From the NCBI GenBank assembly GCA_016124615.1, contig WGNF01000003.1, forward strand, positions 1 through 64,000: a DNA stretch of 64,000 nt, in the 5' to 3' direction. The notes beneath the pieces were generated by a model. It saw nothing but the letters and a program-made list of their open reading frames with translations. It did no database searches and was not told where the DNA came from. Within the stretch, counting starts at the first letter, position 1. Each line of letters starts with the position of its first letter. The position numbers were made by a program, and so were the translations under genes. Shown one piece after another: positions 57,249-64,000 of the stretch. The stretch comes from Paracoccaceae bacterium. Its GTDB lineage: Bacteria > Pseudomonadota > Alphaproteobacteria > Rhodobacterales > Rhodobacteraceae.

Positions 57249-58217
57249 TCAGGCAAGCCCGGCGAGGTAGGCCGCGCAGCCGGTCAGGGCGGCGTAGTCG
57301 TCTTCGATCACCCAGATCGGAAAGTTCTGCATGAACCCGGCAAAGCGGCCCTTGTCGCGGAACGCTTCGGCGAAGCCCAACGGCGCCAGATGGGCGGTGA
57401 AGGCGCGCGCCACGCCGCCGATCAGGTAGATGCCGCCGAACGGCAGGTGGATCAGCGCGAGGTTGCCCACCTCGGCGCCGAAAAGCCGCACCCAGAGCCG
57501 CGCCGCCTCGACCGCCAGCGGATCGCTGCCGGCATCCAGCGCCGCCATGATCTCGGCCGCGGCCTTTTCGGCCGGGGTGCCCGTTTCGGCCGCGGCGAAG
57601 GCGTAAAGCCGTTCCAGCCCGCGCCCGGCCAGCACATCCTCGACCCCCGGAAAGCCGTGCGCCGTCTCGACGAACCGGGCCAGCCGCAGATCGGCATCGG
57701 TGCGGATCGGCATGTTCACATGGCCGCATTCCGAGGCGGCGACGATCCGCCCCCCCGGCGCTTCATGCACCGGCGCCGCGTTGAAGCCGGTGCCCGCACC
57801 CACCACGAGCTTCGAGGCATGATCGGGCGCCGTCGGCCCCTCGACGATCACGCGCAGGCTTTCGGGCGCCAGCGCGCCAAGCGCGTGGCCCTGCGCCTGC
57901 AGGTCGTTCAGGATCGCGACCCGCTCGGCCCCGGTCGCGCGGGCCAGCATCGCGGGCTCGATTGTCCAGTCGAGGTTGGTCATATGGGCCACGCCATCGC
58001 GCACCGGCCCGGCGGCGGCGACGCAGGCCCCGGCGCAATCGACGCCGCCCTCTTCCTCGATATAGCGGCGCAGCACGGTTTCAAGGCCGGGGAACTCGGC
58101 ATTGCGGTAGCGCCGGATCGAGTCGGGCCGCAGGCTGCGGCCCTCGGCCAGCGCGACACGGGTGTTCGTGCCGCCGATATCGGCGACCAGCGACAGGGTG
58201 TTGGCGGGCAGGGGCAT
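57249..58217 (-). CDS. glk: Glucokinase
   Basis: A 322-residue cytoplasmic hexokinase of the E. coli Glk type. ADIGGTNTRVA near 12-22 is the phosphate-1 loop, NDLQAQGHAL near 99-108 carries the catalytic-base Asp, and VVGAGTGFNAAPV near 135 is the adenosine-side loop. It phosphorylates glucose with ATP. It is 15 bp downstream of the GH1 gene and in line with the LacI gene, so it likely serves glucose freed by the glycosidase and imported by Agl. Confidence 0.9.
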   Translation of the reverse strand: MPLPANTLSLVADIGGTNTRVALAEGRSLRPDSIRRYRNAEFPGLETVLRRYIEEEGGVDCAGACVAAAGPVRDGVAHMTNLDWTIEPAMLARATGAERVAILNDLQAQGHALGALAPESLRVIVEGPTAPDHASKLVVGAGTGFNAAPVHEAPGGRIVAASECGHVNMPIRTDADLRLARFVETAHGFPGVEDVLAGRGLERLYAFAAAETGTPAEKAAAEIMAALDAGSDPLAVEAARLWVRLFGAEVGNLALIHLPFGGIYLIGGVARAFTAHLAPLGFAEAFRDKGRFAGFMQNFPIWVIEDDYAALTGCAAYLAGLA

Positions 58218-58232
58218 CAGGCTCTCCGATGG

Positions 58233-59555
58233 CTAGCGCGCGAGGGCGCGGGCGAGGGCGTGATAGGACGCTTTCGGGGTGCGCCGCAAGGTTTCGAAAT
58301 CGACATGGATCAGGCCGAAGCGTTTCTCATACCCCAGCGACCATTCGTAGTTGTCCAGCAGCGACCAGACGAAATAGCCCGCCACCGGCACGCCTTCGGC
58401 AATCGCGCGGCGGACCTGCGCCAGATGGGCATCAAGATAGTCGATGCGGGCCTGATCGGGAACCGCGCCGTTCACCAGCACGTCGGCATTCGCCATGCCG
58501 TTCTCGGTGATGTAAAGCGGCAGGCCCCTGGTGTACTCGGCATGGGTCCGGGTCAGGAAGGCGTGCAGGCCCTCGGGGTAAATTTCCCAGCCCATTTCGG
58601 TCTTTGGCAGCGGGCCGGGGACTTCGGCGCAGGCGGGCCAGGGCCCGGCGTCGGGGCCGATCAGCTTGCGGGTGTAGTAGTTCAGCCCCGCCCAATCCAC
58701 CTTGGCGCCGATGGTGGGCATGTCGTCCTGCCAGCCGGTCGGCATGTGCGGCATGAGCCCCTCCAGCGCTTCGGCCGGGTATTCGCCCTTGAACATCCCC
58801 GACAGGAACCAGCGGTTGTAGATCGCATCATAGCGGGCGGCGGCGGTCGCTGCCGCGGGGCTGGCGTCGGCGGGGGCGGCGTATTCGAAGTTGCAGACCG
58901 CTCCAAGGTTGGTCAGGCCCATGCCGCGCATGGTTTCGATCGCGCGGCCATGCGCCAGGAGGACATGGTGCATGGCACGGGCGGCGGCGCGGATGTCGCG
59001 CAGCCCCGGCGCGTGAAGGCCCAGGAAATGCGACAGCCAGGCCACGCACCACGGCTCGTTGATGGTGGCGGTCGACCAGACGCGGTCGCCGATCCGACCC
59101 ATGATGACCTCGGTGAAGTCGGCGAACCAGCCCGCGATATCGCGGTTGCGCCAGCCGCCAAGGTCGGCCAGCGGCGAGGGCAGTTCCCAGTGATAGAGCG
59201 TCGCGGCGGGTTTCAGGCCGCGTTCCAGCAGCCCGTCGACCAGCCGGTCGTAGAAGTCGAGCCCTTCGGGGTTCACCGCACCGCGCCCCTCGGGCAGCAC
59301 CCGCGCCCAGGAGGTGGAAAAGCGGTAGACGTCGAAATTCGCCGCCGCCAGCAGGTCAAGGTCTTGCGGCATCCGGTGATAGTGGTCGCAGGCCACGGCG
59401 CCGTTTTCGGCGCGCACCACGTTGCCGGGGGTGGCCGCGAAGCTGTCCCAATGGGTCTGGCCCGCGCCGCCAAAGCCGTGCCCTTCGATCTGATAGCTGG
59501 AGGTGGCGGCCCCGAACTGAAATCCCTTCGGGAAATCGGCGCGTGAAACGTTCAT
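58233..59555 (-). CDS. Family GH1 beta-glucosidase-like glycosidase
   Basis: A 440-residue retaining glycosidase. FQFGAATSSYQIEG near 13-26 is the GH1 opening. The acid/base glutamate is E167 in TINEPW, the nucleophile E351 in YITENG, and SLLDNYEWSLGYEKRFGL near 405 closes the aglycone site. There is no signal peptide, so it acts on imported glucosides or phosphate-free disaccharides. ATG 59555 has AAAGG 6 bases upstream; an ATG 6 bases earlier overlaps the LacI-gene stop (ATGA) and is an alternative. Between LacI and glk genes in one unit. Confidence 0.9.
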   Translation of the reverse strand: MNVSRADFPKGFQFGAATSSYQIEGHGFGGAGQTHWDSFAATPGNVVRAENGAVACDHYHRMPQDLDLLAAANFDVYRFSTSWARVLPEGRGAVNPEGLDFYDRLVDGLLERGLKPAATLYHWELPSPLADLGGWRNRDIAGWFADFTEVIMGRIGDRVWSTATINEPWCVAWLSHFLGLHAPGLRDIRAAARAMHHVLLAHGRAIETMRGMGLTNLGAVCNFEYAAPADASPAAATAAARYDAIYNRWFLSGMFKGEYPAEALEGLMPHMPTGWQDDMPTIGAKVDWAGLNYYTRKLIGPDAGPWPACAEVPGPLPKTEMGWEIYPEGLHAFLTRTHAEYTRGLPLYITENGMANADVLVNGAVPDQARIDYLDAHLAQVRRAIAEGVPVAGYFVWSLLDNYEWSLGYEKRFGLIHVDFETLRRTPKASYHALARALAR

Positions 59556-59557
59556 GG

Positions 59558-60589
59558 TCATCCTTTGGTTGGCGCCGGGCCGGTCGACAGGCCGACCATC
59601 AGCTCGGCCTCGAACATGCGGGTCTGCGGGTCGTGGCCGGGGTTGGCGATGTTGTCGAGCAGCATTTCGGCCGCCTGCCGCCCAGCCTCGCGCACCGAAG
59701 ACCGGGTGGCGGTGAAGATCGGCACATCGTCGCCATTGCGCAGGTAGCTGAGGTCGTCGTCATGGGTGATCACCGACACGTCGCGGCCCAGTTTCAGGCC
59801 ACGCTCTTCGATGGCGCGACGCACCCCGATGGCGATGATCATCGACGAGACGAGGAAGGCCGTCGGCGGGTCGGGGCGCGTCAGCATGGCAAGGGCGGCG
59901 CGGTGGCCGTAGGTTTCCGTCATCTCGTCCGATCGCATCAGCGTCGGGTCGATCGGCACGCCGCGCGCCGCCAGCGCCTGTTCATAACCCGACCGGCGGC
60001 GGATCGCGAAATCCATGAACTCCAGCCCGTTGATCAGCGCGATCCGGCGATGGCCGAGGTCCAGCAGGAATTCAGTGGCGCGCTGGAAGGCACGGCGGTT
60101 GTTCACGTCGAGCCAGGAATAAGCCTCGGGCGCGCCGGTCGCGCGGCCGTGCACGACGAAGGGCAGGCCGATTTCGTGCAGGCGGGCGATGCGGGCATCG
60201 GCGGTGCGGGGCGCGTGGACGATGATGCCGTCAACCGTGCCGCGGGTTTTCATGCTGCGATAGGCCGCCGCCTCGTCGGCGTCGTTCACCACGGTCAGCA
60301 ACATGTCGTAGCCCATGCGCGAATAGGTCTCGCCCGCGCCGGCGATGAAATCGGCAAAGATCGGGTTCACGATCTCATGCTTGGTGGAGACGGTGATGAC
60401 ATGCCCGATGGCCATTGCCCGGCCGGTCGCCAGCCGGATCGCGCGCGCATTCGGCAGGTAATTGTGCCGCTTGGCCGCCGCCATCACCCGTTCCCGGGTG
60501 ACCTCGTTCACCTCGGGATAGCCGTTCAGCGCCCGGCTGACCGTGGTCGGCGAAAGCCCGAGCTTGCTGGCAAGTTCCTTCAGGTTCAT
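59558..60589 (-). CDS. aglR: LacI/GalR-family transcriptional regulator of the agl cluster
   Basis: A 343-residue repressor. The N-terminal helix-turn-helix is MNLKELASKLGLSPTTVSRA followed by LNGYPEVNEVTRERV, then the hinge helix NARAIRLATG. Residues 60-340 form a periplasmic-binding-protein-like sugar sensor. ATG 60589 is the conserved LacI start; a TTG 15 bases upstream is not needed. It is divergent from aglE with LacI-type operators at both ends of the gap, so it probably controls itself, the GH1 and glk genes and aglEFG. The symbol follows the analogous agl loci; sugar specificity is inferred. Confidence 0.85.
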   Translation of the reverse strand: MNLKELASKLGLSPTTVSRALNGYPEVNEVTRERVMAAAKRHNYLPNARAIRLATGRAMAIGHVITVSTKHEIVNPIFADFIAGAGETYSRMGYDMLLTVVNDADEAAAYRSMKTRGTVDGIIVHAPRTADARIARLHEIGLPFVVHGRATGAPEAYSWLDVNNRRAFQRATEFLLDLGHRRIALINGLEFMDFAIRRRSGYEQALAARGVPIDPTLMRSDEMTETYGHRAALAMLTRPDPPTAFLVSSMIIAIGVRRAIEERGLKLGRDVSVITHDDDLSYLRNGDDVPIFTATRSSVREAGRQAAEMLLDNIANPGHDPQTRMFEAELMVGLSTGPAPTKG

Positions 60590-60600
60590 CAGGTCCGGGT

Positions 60601-60614
60601 CCAAAGCGGTTTGA
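60601..60614. promoter_or_regulatory. LacI-type operator beside the lacI-family gene
   Basis: CCAAAGCGGTTTGA lies 12 bp before the LacI-family ATG on the other strand. It matches 13 of 14 bases of the site at 60764-60777; centres are 163 bp apart. The position suggests autorepression, and the pair would allow a repression loop. Confidence 0.6.
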
Positions 60615-60763
60615 AGTTCTGCGGACTGTAACCATCGCCGAACATGGCGTCAAAAGCATTCGGACCCGGAAAATCATGCTGCACCTGCGAAAAGATCAGG
60701 CAAAAACCGAAGTTGACGTGCTCCGGATTGACTTGCAGAGGGCGATCGGCGACGTTGAGAAAC

Positions 60764-60777
60764 CCAAAGCGGTTTGG
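60764..60777. promoter_or_regulatory. LacI-type operator upstream of aglE
   Basis: CCAAAGCGGTTTGG has near-perfect dyad symmetry (CCAAA/TTTGG arms around GCGG) and lies 69 bp before the aglE ATG, where a promoter is expected. With the copy at 60601-60614 it forms a typical pair for a LacI/GalR repressor. Confidence 0.65.
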
Positions 60778-60845
60778 AAATGATTCCGGACTGTTCGGTA
60801 ATGAGGGATGCGTGCGCCAAGCACGCTAAACCGGGAGGAGAGTCC

Positions 60846-62207
60846 ATGTTTGGGAAGTTTTTGACGGCGGTCGCGGGCCTCGCGCTCGTCGCCGGGGCGG
60901 CATCGGCCGCCGATCTGAAATTCAAGCCGGGCACCGATCCGCAGCGGTTCCACTGGGACAGCTATGATGCCTTCGCCAAGTCGCACAAGCTCGACGGCCA
61001 GACACTGACGATCTTCGGGCCGTGGCGCGGCGAGGATCAGACGCTGTTCGAAAGCGTGCTGGCCTATTTCGAAGCGGCGACCGGGGTGAAGGTCAACTAC
61101 TCGTCGTCAGAGAACTACGAGCAGCAGATCGTCATCGACACCCAGGCGGGCAGCCCGCCCAACATCGCCGTTCTGCCGCAGCCCGGCCTGATTCAGGACC
61201 TCGCCTCCAAGGGGTTCATCCAGCCGCTGCCGGATGACACCAAGCAGTGGTTGCTGGACAATTACGCCGCGGGCCCGTCCTGGGTGACACTCTCGACCTA
61301 CAAGGACAAGACCGGCACGCCGAAGGTCATGGCCTTCCCGTTCAAGATCGACCTGAAGTCGCTGGTCTGGTATTCGCCGGGCAACTTCAAGGATGCGGGC
61401 TACAAGGTTCCGCAGACGATGGAGGATCTGAAGGCGCTGACCGAACAGATCGTGAAGGATGGCGGCACGCCGTGGTGCATCGGGCTGGGTTCGGGTGGCG
61501 CCACCGGCTGGCCCGCGACCGACTGGGTCGAAGACCTGCTGCTGCGCATGCAGCCGCCCGAGGTCTATGACGGCTGGACCACCAATGACGTGAAGTTCAC
61601 CGACCCGAAGATCGTCGACGCGATCAAGGAATTCGGCTGGTTCGCGCTGAACGACAAATTCGTGGACGGCGGCAGCAAGGCGGTGGCCACCACCGACTTC
61701 CGCGACAGCCCCAAGGGCCTCTTCACCTCGCCGCCGAAGTGCTACCTGCACCATGCGGCCTCGTTCATCCCGTCGTTCTTCCCCGAGGGAACCAAGCTCG
61801 GTCAGGATGCCGACTTCTTCTACTTCCCGCCCTATGCCAGCAAGCCTGATCTGGGCCGGCCGGTGGAAGGCGCGGGCACGCTGGTGTTCATCACCAAGGA
61901 TAACCCGGCCGCCGATGCCTTCATCGACTTCCTGAAAACGCCGATCGCCAGCGAAGTCTGGATGGCGCAGTCGTCGTTCCTGACGCCGCTGAAAACGGTG
62001 AACGTGGCCGCCTACGCCAACGACACCATGAAGAAGGAAGGCCAGATCCTGCTGGACGCGACCACCTTCCGCTTTGACGGGTCGGACCTGATGCCGGGCA
62101 AGATCGGCGCGGGCGCGTTCTGGACCGGGATGGTCGACTATGTCGGGGGCATGTCCGCCGATAACGTCGCCGCCGAAATCCAGAAGGCCTGGGACGGCCT
62201 GAAGTAA
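60846..62207 (+). CDS. aglE: Alpha-glucoside-type ABC transporter substrate-binding protein
   Basis: A 453-residue periplasmic sugar-binding protein. The signal peptide is residues 1-21 (ending GAASA). The mature part has the family-1 extracellular solute-binding pattern: LTIFGPWRGEDQTLFESVL near 55, VNYSSSENYEQQI near 87, and a large lobe with GLGSGGATGWPATDWVED near 220. AglE of Sinorhizobium binds sucrose, maltose and trehalose. GGGAGGAG lies 5 bases before ATG 60846. The gene is first of aglE-F-G. Confidence 0.9.
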   Translation: MFGKFLTAVAGLALVAGAASAADLKFKPGTDPQRFHWDSYDAFAKSHKLDGQTLTIFGPWRGEDQTLFESVLAYFEAATGVKVNYSSSENYEQQIVIDTQAGSPPNIAVLPQPGLIQDLASKGFIQPLPDDTKQWLLDNYAAGPSWVTLSTYKDKTGTPKVMAFPFKIDLKSLVWYSPGNFKDAGYKVPQTMEDLKALTEQIVKDGGTPWCIGLGSGGATGWPATDWVEDLLLRMQPPEVYDGWTTNDVKFTDPKIVDAIKEFGWFALNDKFVDGGSKAVATTDFRDSPKGLFTSPPKCYLHHAASFIPSFFPEGTKLGQDADFFYFPPYASKPDLGRPVEGAGTLVFITKDNPAADAFIDFLKTPIASEVWMAQSSFLTPLKTVNVAAYANDTMKKEGQILLDATTFRFDGSDLMPGKIGAGAFWTGMVDYVGGMSADNVAAEIQKAWDGLK

Positions 62208-62220
62208 GATCACAGCAGCT

Positions 62221-62249
62221 GCCGGGGGCGCGCGACCTGCGCCCCCGGC
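62221..62249 (+). terminator. Intercistronic hairpin between aglE and aglF
   Basis: GCCGGGGGCGC (62221-62231) pairs with GCGCCCCCGGC (62239-62249), loop GCGACCT, 13 bases after the aglE stop and without a T tract. Hairpins here commonly stabilise the binding-protein message and let less transcription reach the permease genes. Confidence 0.6.
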
Positions 62250-62333
62250 CACCGGCGACCGGCGCACGGGGAGGTGCGCTGTCCGTGGCGCGCCATCGCG
62301 CCGTGATGACCGTGACGCAAGGGGAGATGCGGC

Positions 62334-63344
62334 ATGCTGCAGCAGCTTATAACCGCGGGTCTGACCATCGCCGTGGGGATCACGGCGGCGTTCGGATACT
62401 TCTACGGCTCCAACATCCTGCTCGACCTGATCTTTCCCTCGAAAGCGCCCGGCGATCGGGGCACCCGCAACATCCGCCGCGCCGGGGTGATCCGGCCCTG
62501 GTTGTTCGTCGGGCCGGCGGTGCTGGCGCTGACGCTGTACCTTGTCTATCCGGTGGTCGACTCGATCTGGCTCAGCTTTCACGGCCGCGACGGGCATGAG
62601 TTCGTCGGGCTGAAGAACTACATCTGGTTCGTCGGCGATGCCCGCATCCGCGCCGCGTTCCTGAACAACCTGCTGTGGCTGCTGGTGGTGCCCGCGGCCT
62701 CGACCTTCCTCGGGCTGGTTTCGGCGGCGCTGACCGACCGCATTTTCTGGGGCAATCTGGCGAAAAGCCTGATCTTCATGCCGATGGCGATCTCGTTCGT
62801 CGGCGCCACGGTGATCTGGAAATTCGTCTACGACTACCGCGCGGCGAACCAGACCCAGATCGGCCTGCTGAACGCCATCGTCACCTGGTTCGGCGGCGCG
62901 CCCGAAGCCTGGATCACGGTGCCGTTCTGGAACAACTTCTTCCTTATGGTCATTCTGGTCTGGATTCAGACCGGCTTTGCGATGGTCATCCTGTCCGCCG
63001 CCCTGCGCGGCATCCCCGAGGAAACCATCGAGGCGGCGGTGCTGGACGGCGCCAACGGCTTGCAAATCTTCTTCCGCATCATGGTGCCGCAAATCTGGTC
63101 GACCATCGCGGTGGTCTGGACCACGATCACCATCACCGTGCTGAAGGTGTTCGACATCGTCTACGCGATGACCAACGGGCAATGGGATACCGACGTGCTG
63201 GCGAACCAGATGTATGTCTGGATGTTCGAGGGCGGCGGCGACTATGGCCGCGGCGCCACCATCGCGCTGATCATCATGCTCTTGGTCGTCCCGATCATGA
63301 TCTGGAACATCCGCAACGCGCGGCGTGAAATGGAGGGCCGCTGA
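62334..63344 (+). CDS. aglF: Sugar ABC transporter permease AglF
   Basis: A 336-residue MalF-type permease. It has an extra N-terminal helix (residues 1-33) ahead of the usual first helix PWLFVGPAVLALTLYLVYP near 57. The EAA loop, where the ATPase docks, is EETIEAAVLDGANGLQIFFRIMVPQI near 228-253. It pairs with AglG to form the channel. AGGGGAG precedes the ATG; the stop is one base before the aglG ATG. Confidence 0.92.
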   Translation: MLQQLITAGLTIAVGITAAFGYFYGSNILLDLIFPSKAPGDRGTRNIRRAGVIRPWLFVGPAVLALTLYLVYPVVDSIWLSFHGRDGHEFVGLKNYIWFVGDARIRAAFLNNLLWLLVVPAASTFLGLVSAALTDRIFWGNLAKSLIFMPMAISFVGATVIWKFVYDYRAANQTQIGLLNAIVTWFGGAPEAWITVPFWNNFFLMVILVWIQTGFAMVILSAALRGIPEETIEAAVLDGANGLQIFFRIMVPQIWSTIAVVWTTITITVLKVFDIVYAMTNGQWDTDVLANQMYVWMFEGGGDYGRGATIALIIMLLVVPIMIWNIRNARREMEGR

Positions 63345-63345
63345 G

Positions 63346-64000
63346 ATGTTGGGCTTAGGAGGCCGCAAATCCCCGCTGGTCTGGGTCATGCACCTGTCGG
63401 TGCTGCTGCTGGTCGTGCTCTGGACGTTGCCGACGGCCGGGCTTTTCATCACCTCGCTGCGCACCGCCGACCAGATCTCGGTGTCGGGCTGGTGGACGGC
63501 GCTGTCGAGCGCGGAACGCAACGCGATTACGCGCACGCCCGACGGCTCGGCCGAAACGCAGGTGGGCGACCGCTATGTGATCGCGGGCAATGTGCTGAAG
63601 AACGGCGGCGAGGTGGTGGCCTTCGGGCGGTCGAGCCTGAAGCCGACGCAGTTCAAGCCGGGCGAGGTCGCCGACCTTGGCGACGGCATCACCCTCAGCG
63701 TCAAGGCCGACGGCAGCTATGAACTGTCGGGCCCGACCAAGCTGGAGGGTGGCCAGCGCATCTTCTATACCGCGCGCACCCCGCCCGCCTTCACGCTGGG
63801 CAACTATGCCCATGTGCTCAGCGCGAACGGCATGTTGCGGGCCTTCATGAACTCGCTGACGGTGGCGGTGCCTGCGACGGTGATCCCGATCCTGATCGCC
63901 GCCTATGCCGCTTTCGCGCTGGCGTGGATGCCGTTTCCCGGCCGGTCGCTGTTGATCGCGATCATCGTCGGCCTTCTGGTCGTGCCGCTGCAAATGTCGC
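63346..64000 (+). CDS. aglG: Sugar ABC transporter permease AglG, N-terminal part (cut by window end)
   Basis: The first 218 residues of a MalG-type permease. Helix 1 is at about 13-34. Residues 50-146 are a soluble insert (SGWWTALSSAERNAI to QRIFYTARTPP) placed outside the membrane before GNYAHVL and helix 2 near 170. Such an enlarged periplasmic loop is seen in AglG-type proteins and may contact the binding protein. The EAA loop lies beyond the window. The ATPase gene (aglK) and an alpha-glucosidase gene are expected further right. Confidence 0.9.
   Translation, partial: MLGLGGRKSPLVWVMHLSVLLLVVLWTLPTAGLFITSLRTADQISVSGWWTALSSAERNAITRTPDGSAETQVGDRYVIAGNVLKNGGEVVAFGRSSLKPTQFKPGEVADLGDGITLSVKADGSYELSGPTKLEGGQRIFYTARTPPAFTLGNYAHVLSANGMLRAFMNSLTVAVPATVIPILIAAYAAFALAWMPFPGRSLLIAIIVGLLVVPLQMS

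Overview
The window looks like one chromosomal segment of a GC-rich alphaproteobacterium of the Rhodobacteraceae (Rhodobacter/Tabrizicola/Gemmobacter-like). The evidence is very high GC3, tightly packed operons with ATGA or GTGA overlaps, a yajC-secD-secF-(117-aa ORF)-ccmABCDG order that I recall from the hel locus of Rhodobacter capsulatus, a GapR/DUF2312 protein, and alphaproteobacterial agl sugar-transport genes. I see no rRNA, tRNA, CRISPR array, insertion sequence, phage gene or replication origin. Both ends cut a gene: an IlvE-like aminotransferase on the left and aglG on the right.

Layout. Bases 1-2.3 kb: end of ilvE, a cAMP-phosphodiesterase-like metallophosphoesterase and a solitary CbiM-type cobalt/nickel transporter. 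2.3-8.0 kb: a four-gene oxidative module (flavin monooxygenase, Rid protein, DUF1028 protein, trimethylamine-dehydrogenase-like flavoprotein), met head-on by a 2-hydroxyacid dehydrogenase. 8.0-10.7 kb: a PDZ protein whose protease site is dead, coupled to a short LuxR-type regulator, then a ClC channel. 11-14.6 kb: a small lipoprotein, a Tat-exported DUF1513 protein, a class III aminotransferase and mobA. 14.6-23.1 kb: gapR, then the Sec accessory and cytochrome c maturation genes. 23.1-35.4 kb: housekeeping genes (aconitase, DUF1223, LpxL-like acyltransferase, DMT transporter, a lone fliG, purB, a DapA-family lyase, a DUF475 membrane protein, gabT). 35.8-46.9 kb: a complete glycogen operon glgP-glgB-glgC-glgA-glgX-pgm. 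47-48.6 kb: an orphan MttB-family methyltransferase without pyrrolysine. 48.6-52.7 kb: FIST sensor, hybrid histidine kinase and LuxR response regulator, resembling NosP/NahK systems. 52.8-57.1 kb: a form II CO-dehydrogenase-like molybdenum hydroxylase (coxG-S-L-M). 57.2-64 kb: glucokinase, GH1 glycosidase and a LacI regulator, divergent from the aglEFG importer.

How parts may work together. The agl/GH1/glk cluster brings in glucosides, hydrolyses them and phosphorylates glucose; pgm and the glg genes then link glucose phosphate to glycogen. LacI-type palindromes lie between the LacI gene and aglE, and a related one lies upstream of glgP, so a shared regulator is possible. The TMADH-like module and the MttB-family protein both point to breakdown of N-methylated amines. 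The FIST-kinase-regulator set is divergent from the cox genes and may control them. A dispersed hairpin repeat with the core GGGA(g)TATTTTTGCCA occurs at least five times, each just behind a stop codon.

The candidates for something undescribed are the dead-protease/LuxR pair, the amine module, and the FIST-kinase-cox neighbourhood. All functional claims are from reading motifs and context; no database search was run.
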